NCBI GenBank assembly: GCA_947683625.1
Contig: CANTUR010000193.1
Span: forward strand, 3,348,001-3,412,000
Direction of reading: 5' to 3'
DNA length: 64,000 nt
DNA from: Mallotus nudiflorus
Taxonomy: Eukaryota > Streptophyta > Magnoliopsida > Malpighiales > Euphorbiaceae
The first letter of the stretch is position 1. Each line of letters begins with the position of its first letter. The position numbers and the translations under genes were made by a program. Shown piece after piece: positions 22,366 to 34,837 of this stretch. Below the pieces are notes generated by a model that did no database searches, was not told where the DNA came from, and saw nothing but the letters and a program-made list of their open reading frames with translations.

Positions 22366-24163
22366 TGTCATACCTTAAATTTGACTATCTCTAAAAAGGT
22401 CTAATGATGAAATGAATCCCTGAGATTATTAGAGTTTGCTTGTTCATAACACCTCTAAAGTGTGCAACCTTAAAAACCTAACCAACCCCACTAGTGTTCA
22501 AAATTGATCACCGAGCCATTAAGTTGTGCTCCAACCTTATGAAATATGAATTATCAGAACAATGAGAGGTTTATTTTGAGAAAATTCCTCTCAGAATACT
22601 TAGCTCATTGGACTAATGTGCATTTCATTAGGCTGGGACCTAGCTTCGTGAAAAAACAAAAATCAATTTTAATAAAACAGAGTTAAAAAACACGTCCGAA
22701 AGGCTCTAAAATCTCCATAAGTGGTCCCGAAATGGTCCAACATAACTTGAGTATTAGTGTGTATCATTTATAAATGCACGTAAATGCCCTTAGGTGTCAT
22801 GTTCTAAAATTGAGGCTAAATTTAGCAAAACGAACTCTGGAAACACGTCCGGGAGGCCCAAAAACCATAGGAACCAACCCTAGAACAGCATACATAAAAC
22901 CTGGGAAGTGTGCGTAAAGCATTGAAGTGAGCATGGCCACACGCTAAGCACGTGACCACGTGCACTTGGCGTGGCCACACATAAAATCCTCGTTATACAT
23001 ATGTGACCACGCCCTTACAACCATATTTTACCCAATTTTCCCTATAAATAGACCCCTTCACACCCTATTTTGGAGGGGGAGCAAGTGGAAACACACATAC
23101 TCAAAATTCAGTTCGATCAAAGGCACTAGAAACTCCTTTTCAGATTGTTTTTGCTCTCCCACAACCTTTTCCTTAGGTTGTTAAATCCCTTTTCCACCAA
23201 ACCAAGCCTCATCTTTGTCAAAGCATGCTTCAAAGGTATACAATCTAGCATCATTCTATTATAATTTTGAACCTCTCGACAAGGAAAGCTTGACAATCTC
23301 TCGAAGCTAAAGCTTCAAAGCTCACACAAGCTTAGTAGAGTCTAAGGACCGCACAATTATTTTAGCATGTTTATTTTACCGCATTGCATTTTATTTTACA
23401 GTCGCCAGCATTTGGGAATACTATTGTGCTTGTGTTATGAGACTGGCAATCTTGTATGCTATATGAATAATATATGCTTTTTATACTCATTTCACATCAT
23501 CATTCTACATCCTCTATTTCTGAAATCATGAAATCATAATATAAACATCAATAACATGAAAAAGTTCATGTCCTAAAATAGAGTCATCATGCTCTCGATC
23601 TAGTGATGACCTCATGCATCCTTTATATTATCATTATACATCATCATAGCATAAATAATCACTGTAAGTATGATCATCCCATCATTCATCTAGCAAGTTA
23701 TGTAAATGGTCATGTTATCCTTATAGATCAATTATATTAGATTTACTTTTATGCAATTTTTTCCTTTTCATATATATTTTATCAAGAAGGCGATGTGATA
23801 AAATTTTCAACTTTATTATCTTAACTGATGTATTGTGTGAATGCTATACAAACTGTCATTACCAAAACTAGGGGTGTTGCGATAGCTATCCATTGAATAT
23901 TGTATAATGAGAAATAGTCAAAAAGTATATATAATCCCCCGAACCCAGAAATCTCTATTGAGGATAATACTTACTGAGTGACCCGATGTTGTCCCTTTCT
24001 TTTCCTGATTTTCTAAAAATCGAGTGGTGACTCCATAAAATCAAAAGCATCATATTCCCCTATGACCAATCATTTGTCCCTATTTAGTAAATTTTCCATG
24101 TCCCTCGAAAATGGAAAGACCTGCTACATGTCCTAAACAAAATAAATAAACAGGTCGCTCACA
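22366..24163 (+). repeat. 5' LTR of Ogre/Tat-like element
   Basis: 1798 bp, TGTCATACC to CTCACA. It aligns throughout with 34838-36675 with many scattered differences, so the insertion is old. Confidence 0.93.
23043..23050 (+). promoter_or_regulatory. TATA box in 5' LTR
   Basis: TATAAATA followed by GACCCCTTC. It is conserved in the other LTR at 35558-35565, so it is probably the LTR core promoter. Confidence 0.7.
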
Positions 24164-24182
24164 GTGGCGACTCCATTAGGGA
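24164..24182 (+). other. Primer binding site, TGGCGACTCCA type
   Basis: GTGGCGACTCCATTAGGGA directly follows the 5' LTR. The motif is characteristic of Ogre/Tat elements (reported as tRNA-Arg complementary, as I recall). Confidence 0.75.
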
Positions 24183-25960
24183 CTTTTAAACAAAAGGGAT
24201 CAACTCAAAAATAACTATTTCTCATTATGCAATACTCAATTGTATAGAGCGCCTCACCACTGCATTTGCATTACACATCACACATGCACCACTTGTCTCT
24301 AAAAGCATCGATAATACTAAATGACATTGCCACCATAATTCCACTCGAGTTATGGGGCGACGAAGATATTGTATTATCACCTTTAGACTTTATTCATGCA
24401 TTCACCGAACTCATCTGACTAGAGTCTATAACCAAGTCCTTAAGGGGGGTGACGAGTTATCAAAAGAATGCTAGACTCACTGACCAAAGTCCATAACCCT
24501 AGTCATATAGGGGCATTCTCACTAAAGGAACCCTTAGCCTTTCACCTTGACTAAGCTCATGTATATGATCCAATAATAACATCCACTAGGATTCCACCAA
24601 GCTATGCATGCTATCCTTGTCCTAACACCGTCCATTTGACCTAATATTCATAAATGACATGACCCTCCTAGAGTTTATCATCAAATGACATCGTAAATAG
24701 AAAATTTATGCTCTGGACCATATTATTCTCATATACTTTATATAAGCCCAAAGCATGAGTAATAATAAGAATCATGTACCCTGGCTTGAATAGTCTATGC
24801 AAATTAACAAATAATGACATCCCTCAATGACGGAACCTATGAGATGTCATTCATTTATCCTTATCAGATCAAATGAATGGGTTGGGACCTAACTAGATTA
24901 TGAACTTTTATGTTGGAAAAATCAAACTGTAATCTATCAAATGATACTTTCATAACTCCTAGTAAATAAGAACTCGAACTCCCTTTGATTGACCTTGGTC
25001 CTATGCAAATGGGTGCATGCAGGCTCTGGACATCATTTGAAGCTCAACAATTGACCCTCACATTGACATCATGTGATTACCTCAACCATATTTAAGTATT
25101 GTTCCTTAGTTTACCCTTTGGTTCTAACCAACAAAAATTGAAAGAGCCAAGTTTCAAGAGGGAAACCATAGTCCCCTAATGACTATAGGTTCAAAACCCA
25201 CCTAAGAAAGAGACTGAATGACCTTATGGAGAAATAACGTTGGAAGTGAGAACTTGCTTATGATTGGTTTGTTCATTGTGCAGGAAAAACTAACCAGCTT
25301 TAATCATGCATACACAACATACATATAGATAGCATGTAATGACCACTGTTTCTTGCAGGAATAATCATCTTTCATTTTAGGATTTTACATCCACTCCATG
25401 CATACATGCTCACCCTTTTCTTTTACAAGTTCATACTAGGCATCACTCATCATTTAATTATAGAACATTAATAAATGCATAAAAAACACTAACCAATTTT
25501 CTTACATTTCTTTTCATCACACATATACAACATGCATATACTAACCATATTCTTTTTGTAGCCATCCATCATCTTTGCATGAACACATCACATATATATT
25601 CTTATCTTATTCCTTTGCACATCATGCACACATGATAAAGACTTTTTTAACCTATAAAATGATGAGCATTAGCTCACCTTATTTCATTTACTAACCTTTT
25701 GTTGTGTTTCCTCCTCATGTATAAAGAGCAAGTGCATTAAGGTCCCATACATAGCGTAACATGAACCCATTACATCTTCATCCTTTACATTAATCTTACA
25801 TAGCATTATATACATGCATTTTATAACAATCATATCAGATTATACATCTTAATTATGCATACATGCATTTCATAATAATTGCCCAAATCTCATCATTTCT
25901 ATAGCCTTGAAACCTTAAAAGAAACCCCAAAAGGAGAGACAACAACAATTAGAATTCAAA
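24183..25960 (+). other. Element leader, non-coding
   Basis: About 1.8 kb between primer site and gag with no sustained reading frame. It is rich in CATACATGCAT-like phrases. Long leaders are normal for this lineage. Confidence 0.6.
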
Positions 25961-26770
25961 ATGGCTGAGCAACTCGGAAATCAAAACCTCAATGACCAAC
26001 TCTTAGAGCATAGGAAAAAACTTATGGCTAATTGTGGCTTAATCGAAATCCTTTAAGCTGAGATCAAGGCCATTCTTCAAGCTACAATTAAGAATATCCT
26101 CTATCAACCTCCAAACTCCTATGAAGAGATAATCCTCTTAAATGGTGCTCTTAATGATGAGGGGGCACCTAGGACTCCTAATTCTAAGATAAACAAAGGA
26201 AAGAACATCTTGAGCATACCTGAAGATATTGAAGATGAATGTGAGTTTTATTAGGAAGAATCCTCATTTAGGACGGCAAGCATTGACGAGTCTGAATCGA
26301 TAATGAAGATCCAAGAATTGGACTATAGGATCACTCAGCTTGAGGTTCTAGTGAAGGAAAACATTGATACCATGACCAGAGGCTTTAACCAATTTTTTAT
26401 GCTCAAGACACCCTTCGGTTCTTAGCCGGATGAAACCAAAAGTCCAAAAATGGGAGGTGATCTATTACATCTAGAATTCCTAGAACTGCCTATAATTAAC
26501 CTCCATTCAACCCATAGAAAATATGCAAAGTTCAACTAACCTATCTCTAAGATATTCTAAAGGCTCTGAGAAAATGACCTCTTGTAGTCTCGAGAACCAA
26601 AAATGCTACCAAAACTACTACCCCCTTAAATCGACCCAAACATTTGTTGTCACTTCCATTAAATGCCTGGCCACACCACTGATACCTGCAGAACTCTTAA
26701 AAACAAAATCCAAGACCTCATTGACTCTAAAAAAAATTAAAGATCCTCCAAAAATACTTAATGACAAAAC
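25961..26770 (+). pseudogene. Ogre/Tat gag remnant
   Basis: The ATG at 25961 opens MAEQLGNQNLNDQLLEHR. The same frame runs to the zinc knuckle at 26648-26689 (codon 230), CHFHxMPGHTTDTC, followed by LKNKIQDLID. Before it, RKYAKF and REPKMLPKLLPP match the segment that precedes the knuckle in Tat-lineage Gag. The usual central gag domain appears to be missing between about 26420 and 26510. Nine in-frame stops occur before the knuckle, at least seven at positions where Gln is expected from relatives or is one C-to-T step away. Gag would package RNA; this copy is dead. Confidence 0.82.
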
Positions 26771-29099
26771 CAACCCTTCACCCAAATATCGAGACACACC
26801 CTATATAAAAAATAAATCACTACCCAATCATTCAATTGCATTGTAACCACCCTCAAAGCTAAACATTATCTCTTTTGGTTCACATGAATCTCAACGAAGT
26901 GATGAGGCACCCAACTCACAAATCCTACCTACCTTATGGAACCCTACATTTGATTATTAGGAGAGAGGTAATTGAAAAGGAACCATGGAAGCCTATCCTC
27001 ACCGAATGACATAAGCAAGATACACTAAAGCAACCAGAATGAAGAAGACCAGTAAATCCCTTTTGGATGTAATAGCTAGATTAGAATAGTAACCTCTTAC
27101 TTTTGTTAGTTAAATAGTGTTAGCTATTTTATGTGGTTTATCAAACATCTTGTTGGAATGCTAAGTTCTTTGTTTGTCATTACCTTATAATCTATTTATC
27201 ATCCTTTAATCTTCATTGAAATTGCAAGTGTTCGATTCTCACTATAGCCTCATAAAAAAAGGGTCCAACTAGGTGTATGAAATCCTAGGCAAAAGAGGAC
27301 TAATAAGAATATGAGGCATATGCTTGAATGAATATTTGCTCTTTGATTCATCACTAGATTATAAATAAACAAGCAACCAAACTTACATCCTGCATAGCAT
27401 GATTTTGGTACAAGTCAACTCTCATAAGAGGGTAATAAAGGTGTCGACCACATGCTAGTTCAAACCTAGATGACTCAAAGTCTTGCATATGGGTTTAAGA
27501 TGCTTAACAACTTAACATGTTAGGTGTACTTTGGCCTTACTAAACCTTGATGCTCTCCAAGGCGTATTGAAATTCACAAGATCTACCAACCACTACTGAT
27601 GGTCATTCAAAAATCCTAAAAGACTCATTTTTCCTACTAAGACATATGCCTGCCTAAAGCCATCCAAAACTAAAGCCTACAAGTCAACCTTCTTTTCAAA
27701 TAAAGCCTAAACCAATTATTAACCCAATCTCATCCAACACAATCTACCTTTCAGAACCACCACACTCTTATCCAAAAAAAAACTCCAAACCTTTTAAGTG
27801 GCCATTAGCTTAGTGCATTATTGTCAAAGATCTCTAGTCTTTCCCTCAGATATGAAAATCCCCTTGCTATTGATCCCAGTAACCCTGGCTAAGAACTATT
27901 AATCAACTGACTCTCCCTAAGGGGCCTTAACCCAACCTTTCAGATAAATGACTCTTGCCTTAGCTCCAAAGCCAAAAGACCAATTTGCATCTACATTGCA
28001 TAACATACTCATTTGCATTACATGTAAACATGCATCTCACATCCATGCTTTAGGAACACAAGTAAAACTATTGATTTTTGCATGGCAATCCCATCATTAT
28101 ACATAAGTGAGGTCCCACCATCATCGTACATTATAAACATGCATAAGAAATTATCTTACCCTCATAAGAAATAAACTACCATCATCATCCATACATTTGC
28201 ATAAGCATACTCATTATTCACAAATAGGAACAAATTCAAGTGCTAAAAAGTACAACACACATGATAGATGATCAAATACAACACCCAAAGTATGTGATCC
28301 TAGGAAAATAGTATGACAAAGCAACTATAAAAGGCCTACACCTGACTCCTAAACAACTACATCGGCTATGGTCGCTGTCAGAAGCAAGAAACTCTACCAT
28401 CAGGACCTGGCACCTCATTATCCATCTCAAAATTTATTAGTCACATCTCTAGCTCAGCGATCTAATCATGATAAGTTGCGCGCTCCCACTCCCACTCATG
28501 GCTAGTAAGGAAGTACTAAGTCTGCATTACATGAACATTGCATATCATACATTTATGCATACATAAAACATATATAGGTATAATAAAGAAAATATACCCT
28601 CTGAACACTCATAAACTCAAGGAACTACTGTTAAGAACTCCATGCATTGCTGAACTAGTACTGAGTAGCAAAGGCAAGAAAAATACCAAGCATCAAACCA
28701 AATGAACAAACCAAAAGAAGAAGCATAAAATAAAGCATGAACATGAGTACTGTCAGGAGGAATAACACCCAACTAAGGAAAGCCAGGGCAAGGCAAATCG
28801 AGATGCATTACTCTACCAAGGATATCCATCCCAAGCAAAGCTAAGGATGGCTAGATCGTCAAGTCCCCAAAAATTATACTACTAGAAGTCATACTACTAG
28901 TATGGGCAGTCACTTCAATATGAAATGTGCCCTCATCCTCCTCAAAATGGGATCCATATCTCTTCCGACAAGACCCTCACCACTACAAATAAGCTCTCAC
29001 AACTCGTGTTAGTTACAGTTTATTACTAATAAAGTTTGCTACATGCTTGCACCAAAATAGGAATAAATTCTTATCGAATAAGAAAAAGCACTCTTAACA
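26771..29099 (+). other. Internal element DNA where pol is expected, none found
   Basis: Read in all frames by eye; no RT, RNase H or integrase motif was seen. In an intact Ogre/Tat element several kilobases of pol would lie here. Only non-coding, repeat-like sequence remains. Confidence 0.6.
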
Positions 29100-31227
29100 A
29101 TTCGTGTGATGCCCCAATCCTCAAATTCAAAGGATGAGCCTAATATGCTTGAGGAGGTGGGGGAACAAAGCCACTAGCCATAACATCAATCAACTATGGA
29201 GACAACACATCAGTAAAAGAGAGCTTGCACCCTCTAGGAGATTCTTATAAGGATATCTTATTATAGCAGTAGCAAGCTCATTCACACTAAACTCATGACC
29301 CCCAGAACATGTCACTAGGAGGAGGAATAAGTACACTCCTTATGTACGGATCGTCCCACTAATGATGGACTTGCTCACCCAAATACCATATTAAGGCTGA
29401 GGAGTAACACTCGTCTCTATATCGGTTGCCATATTATCACCATCTCTGTAGACTAATGTGACCTTGCCACCCACTATCAAAGGAGGATATGCTCAAAAGG
29501 GAAAAAATGAACAAAGAATCTCTAAAAGAGAAACAACCAATATAGTAAGAATCAGACATTCTTAATTAGGGGACAACGTCCCCATGTAGTCCCGAGCCAC
29601 TGTACAATCCTCAATACAATTAGTAGTCTTCTTAATCCAACAAGGATAATAAGGAAAGCCATCCTCCAATAAATGCTTGATGGTCAGACAAGGGAGAACC
29701 CCAAACTTATAATCCCAAATCTATCAAAATCAAAACTCAGAAAGTTAGAAAAAAAACAAGCAAAATATCAAGAGCAAAAGGACATACATAAGAGCTCTCA
29801 CTGACATCCAATACAAATAAGCATCAATAAATCCTCGAGCCACCTTGGCATGATGTCTCTAGACCCTGAGTATATAGCAACCCAGCATTATCTCAATAAG
29901 CTATCCAAGTCCCTCAGAACTTGTAATAATCGTAGACTACCTGTACCTAAAGAATTCAAGAAGATGAAAACACTTAACAAGTAGAACATAAAACAGTGAG
30001 CCACTTGCTCTAAAGAAACATGGCTAAATTCATACTTTATTTGCACAAAAGAAAGTATAGCAAGTAGGGTACAGACAACCCAACTTCATAAGGGAAACTA
30101 TCTCGAGCAGCTCCTTAGTGAGGTGTTTCCTCACCATTGCAGTACAACATTCCTCCTTAATGAAAGGGGACAAGCTCTCTAGAAAAGCCTAAGCATGTGA
30201 TAGCAATAAAGTCTAGAGGAGTGATAGTCATCTCCCTAATGGGCAAGTAGAAAAAATGCATTGTGTCCATCCGCTACTTGATTGATGCATACATAGCAAC
30301 ATGACTTGACGCATAGGACTCATAAGAAAGCATAGCAATAATCCCATCAAAGCCATTTCCTATAACCATATACTTCACACACAGTGAAAAACCCTGATAG
30401 CACAAACTAACTCTGTTAAAACTGCCAAGCAATGCACTGACAGACCTGCAAGGCTACAAATAATGCGTATGCTATCAAGCACTCACATAATTAATAAATA
30501 CTGAAGCATCTTCCCTTTTTTTATTCAATAGGAATGAAAAATGAACATCGAAGCAAGGAATATGGAAACTAAGCGAAACATCACAACAAGAGCTACAGTC
30601 AAGCCCACAAAGTAAGAGCTACAGACAACTATAACTAGTGTTGACAACAAGAGCTATAGCTACTTTAGTCAAAATAATAGAGTAAGGGCTACTGATAACT
30701 GACATTTTTAATAAAAGCTACAATCAAAATTACAAGCTAATAGAAATGCACAGTAAGAGCTATAATGACCTTAATTAGAGTTACATGCAATGCGATAAGA
30801 GCTAGTAAATAATGTAATAAGAGCTAATAGATAATGTGACAATAGCCACAGTCAAGATAGTCAGAGATGTAAAACACCATAACAAGAGCTAAAGAATTCT
30901 AAGTAGGAGTATAATAAGAGTCACATCCAAATAGACAACAAATAAGAGTAATCAAGACATCAAAGCAATATAAATAGCAAAGGTCGTTGGAAAGAAAATG
31001 GAAAATATAACATAAGAAATAACTAATGGTGACGAAGAATGGCCCAAGCATGAGTCTCTAGATTGTAAACTACAGGGATCGGCCCTTCTCGAAAGAGTCT
31101 GAAAGATGATGAGTCTAAAAGCTAGGCGAAGCACTAACACTAGCCCTTACAGCAGAAGTCCTTGTGTTAGCTCTAGCAACCTCTATGTAGTCATCTTGAT
31201 ATCCAAGTCATCGATATCAAAAGCCAT
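29100..31227 (-). pseudogene. Antisense ORF with plant mobile domain (PMD) relic
   Basis: A minus-strand reading from the ATG at 31227 (MAFDIDDLDIK) leads to a region at about 30372-30170 with MDTMHFFYLPIREMTIT followed by PLDFIAITCLGFSRE. This is the W-x-x-T-x-x-F-x-x-P-x-GEMTITPLDFAAITGL pattern of the plant mobile domain (aminotransferase-like family). Many stops and frame changes occur. Tat/Ogre-lineage elements are known to carry antisense extra ORFs, some with this domain, between pol and the 3' LTR. The limits are estimated and the function in the element is unknown. Confidence 0.6.
30600..30960. repeat. Dispersed AAGAGCTA motif cluster
   Basis: Phrases like GTAAGAGCTACAG or AACAAGAGCTATAG recur about a dozen times at irregular spacing. 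It may be an eroded tandem array. Confidence 0.55.
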
Positions 31228-32853
31228 GATTCTCTAAAATATTAGGGAAGTCCATATTGTAGAAGCAAAAACAAAGAAGAAAAGAACTTTGATAACTAAA
31301 GATCATTAAAGAAAAGTGGAGAAAGACTAGGAAGAATGAGAAAAACACCTCCCCAAACTCAATATGCTTTTAAAAGCACGAGAGGGGGAAGAGAATACGT
31401 GGTCACATGCTTTAGTGCATAGTCATAAGCATGCACTTTGAGGCAAGAATGCATGCACTCTATGACTTTACACACTCATTCCTTAAGTATTGAACCACCA
31501 TTTGAGTATAAGACATGCACTAAAATCATATAAAGGCACATTATTGTGGGTTTTGCCTTTATAAAGACTTTGTTCATCATCACTATTTTGAAAGAACTTA
31601 GCACTTTCCAAAAGAGGAAAAATGGAGAAAATATCATGACGATATCACATTCACATATCATCAAAATGACATCGGCAACATGACAATTAATGACATAATC
31701 ATTACATCATCATTGTTTAGCAATTGTCATCCGCATTACATCATGCACATCTATAGAAGACAGACTTGAGGCTACATAACAGCATGCAAAATGCTACACA
31801 TACAACTATACCTATAGTCACCACAGGCAAAACTATATACACTACAGTGAGAAATACAAATGCCAGATCAAGAGCTTCGGACACCACAACAAAGGTAGCC
31901 AAAATCCTTAATTTTTTGACAAATGCAAGACTATTAAAAGGGAAGTCAAAATAAACCCTGAATTGAGAATAATCTTTTAGATGGACAAACACTAACCAAA
32001 ATTATTTTTAATATGTAGGGAAGTCCAACTACGCCAAAGTAGAAGAAGTAGTACAACAAAAGGGGAAATGCGACTACACCAACAAGCAAGAGCAAAGAGC
32101 ATCAATTTAATGAAAACAACGCAATAAAAGGGAAGTAAGAATGTACCCTAGCTTAGAATCATTATTTGAAGATATAACTAATACTAACTATAATTCTTTT
32201 ATAGGTTAATGCAATTGTACAAGTCAAAGCCAATCTAAGCATTTAAAGGTGAAAGTCGCTCATAAAGCAATATAACAAGAGTTATACAACACCATAACTA
32301 TTCCTACAGCAAAAGCTATAATTATAACCATAGCCACAAGATATGACAAGGGCCATGGTTTCAAAGCATGAAACATGCAGTAACAATAGTGCCATCACTA
32401 ATAGTTAGTAGAGACACCAGTAATAAGAAAAATGAAAAACTTTAAATGCCACCTCTATGATCGCCTCTATACGGAGAGTGCCCTCCTCCTTCTCTCTTTA
32501 ATACATGTATCTGCATTTGCACTCATACAATAAAAATAAAAATAAAAATAATAGCTCTTTTCTTGCACTCATGCAAACTTCATCTATGCCATGAATTGCA
32601 TATATCATAGCTGAGTGAGCTAATTCTGATTATCGTAGTCTTCCTTTACTATTTATTTCATAATTTTTGAAAGCATCATCTATAGCTCTAAGTTAGGACA
32701 TGCTAAATTTTAATCAACTGAATGCTTGCATACCATCTGGATGGACGAAGAACTCGTAAGACAAAACTTATAAAGGATATCGATGGACAAGATAAATTAC
32801 AATTATCAAAACATCTTTCAAATAGGCTTGTGATCTTGAGACCATACTTATCT
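31228..32853 (+). other. Internal non-coding element DNA
   Basis: No domain recognised. The overlapping open frames at 31741-31992 (minus) and 31766-31954 (plus) are on opposite strands and match nothing. Confidence 0.45.
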
Positions 32854-33100
32854 ACTCCAATGCTCGAAAATGAGTAACAGTATCAAAAGAGACCCTCTTA
32901 CAGTATTCATGCTAAGTAATGCGAGAAAGATGGGGAATACTAAAAGGCAGAGCACAAAAAGAAAATAAATACAGGAAAATTAAAGCAATCAAATCTTTGC
33001 GCACTCCAATGCTCCAAAAAGTAGAGTATGAGTATCCTAAAAGACCTTTTGGTAGTATCCATGTTAAGTAATACAGGAAAGGCAGGGGATACTAAAAAAA
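32854..33100 (+). repeat. Two diverged copies of a ~100-bp unit, 149 bp apart
   Basis: ACTCCAATGCTC begins copies at 32854 and 33003. Both continue with AGTAT-C, AAAAGA, CAGTAT or GTAGTATCCATG, TAAGTAAT and GGGGA(A/T)ACTAAAA. Confidence 0.7.
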
Positions 33101-33662
33101 GGAAATCCCTGTAAAAAAAAAAAGGTATGTATGGTCAGTTTTCGATTTCCTACTCAAAAGCCTTTTGATAATTAAAATTTATCTTATTTATATACATTCT
33201 TCATAAAGTTTCATCTCACTATACTCTTTAGAAGTTCACTTGGGAAGCTTACTTTTCACTTGGTAATACAATCAGTATTGGCCATGAGTTATGGATCATG
33301 CTCTTAAATTGCTGAGATTAACATTAAATTGAAACCATTATAGTTAAAATAGTTCAAACACTCTAATACATATGACTCTTGGGATCTATGAATCAATCAC
33401 AAGAATAGAAGAATAAAAGCACTCAGCTAACCATGACTAATGCATAAAATCCCTTGAACATACTTCATAAATAAAGTTAAAATGCATGCTCCTCATATGT
33501 TCATACATGCCTTCTCAAGACTTCGAGCTACAAAACTCCATGAGTCATCATTACTAAACACGATAAAAAAAACTCTAGTCATGATAAGGGCCTGATCCCA
33601 AAAAAAAAAAAAGAAGAAAAGGGCATGTTGCACCAATTATATTGATAAACCAATTAGTTTTT

Positions 33663-34060
33663 CTTGACACTGGAGGAGGTTATAGTGGCATGATTTTGTT
33701 CGCCTGACACCCAAAGAAGGTTATTGTGGCATGATTTGATTTTCCTGACACTAGTGAAGGTTATAATGGCATGATTTTGTTTGCCTAACATCTGAAGGAG
33801 GTTATAGTGGCATGATTAGATTTGCCTGACACCAGAAAAAGGTTATAGTGGCATGATTTGATTCACTTGACAATCGGAGGAGGTTATAGTGGCATGATTT
33901 ATTTTGCCTGACACTGGAGAAGGTTATAATGGCATGATTTTGTTTACCTAACACTGAAGAAGGTTATAGTGGCATGATTTTATTCGCCTGACACTAGAGA
34001 AGGTTATAGTGATATGATTTTGTTCGCTTGACACTAAAGGAAGTTATAATGGCATTACTT
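33663..34060 (+). repeat. Tandem array, 40-41 bp unit, ~10 copies
   Basis: Anchoring on GGTTAT(A/T), copies start at 33678, 33719, 33759, 33800, 33841, 33882, 33922, 33962 and 34002, with a diverged tenth at 34042. The consensus contains GACACTGGAGAAGGTTATAG and TGGCATGATTTTGTTCGCCT. There are no unique spacers, so this is a satellite-like array. It lies shortly before the 3' LTR, as is common in Tat/Ogre elements. Confidence 0.95.
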
Positions 34061-34429
34061 CCTAATATTCAAAAAGATGTTAGAACCCTTAACATAAATA
34101 AGAGAATGTTAAGTATGATAACTAAAAAGGGTGTTCGTTACATTTCATATGCACACTTGCACATGATATGCCTGATTGCATATCACTGTCACATGCTTGC
34201 CTCATTTGCTTGAATCATCCGTGTGAAAATTGTATCATTGAATGTATCTTGAATTCCACTATTTTGTGTGAATAAAAAAATGCATCACTACCACATTCAT
34301 ATGAAAGTTACATTCATTATTTCCTGAATCTTAAAATCACATAATGCATTTTGCATTTTGCAAAAACTATACCACACATCTTGCATCTCGTATTTTTCAC
34401 CATCATTTTATGTAAATCTTGAAATTGCA

Positions 34430-34650
34430 TCTATGCGTGAATCCTAAAAACTACATATTGCATGAATCCCAAAATTGCATCTTGCGTGAATTTTAAAATT
34501 ATATCTTGTATGAATCCGAAAATTACATCTTGTATGAATCCTAAAATTGCATCTCGTGTGAATCCTAAAATTACACCTTATATGAATCCCAAAATTGCAT
34601 CTTGCATGAATCCCAAAATTGCATCTTGCATGGATCTCAAAATTGTATGT
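34430..34650 (+). repeat. Tandem array, 24-bp unit, ~9 copies
   Basis: The consensus ATGAATCCCAAAATTGCATC plus TTGC repeats with few indels. Because 24 is a multiple of three, it creates long repeat-coded open frames on both strands (34444-34698 minus, 34462-34692 plus) that I regard as artefacts. Confidence 0.93.
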
Positions 34651-34822
34651 GTCCCAAACTACACCTGGCATGATGGCCAAGTCACAGAATAACAACAATA
34701 ATCAAATCATAACAACACATCACTCAAGTAAGTGCCTCTCTACTCAGAAAAATTTTTTTTGCATCTTTGTATTTTGCTTTGTGCACATTAACACTAGCAC
34801 TAGGTGGCTGTGCAACACATGC

Positions 34823-34837
34823 AAAGTAGGAGGGAAC
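34823..34837 (+). other. Polypurine tract of Ogre/Tat-like element
   Basis: AAAGTAGGAGGGAAC directly abuts the 3' LTR. Confidence 0.75.

Noticed and set aside
31741..31992. Hydrophobic 83-aa membrane-like protein
   Set aside because: Sits inside the Ogre-like element with an opposing ORF in the same place; no family resemblance.
33663..34060. Possible CRISPR-like array (regular 40-bp periodicity)
   Set aside because: Units repeat over their full length with no unique spacers, and the DNA is plant nuclear; it is a tandem repeat.
34444..34698. Repeat protein with 8-residue unit (IHxRCNF)
   Set aside because: It is the translation of a 24-bp DNA array in a decayed retroelement; open frames exist on both strands.
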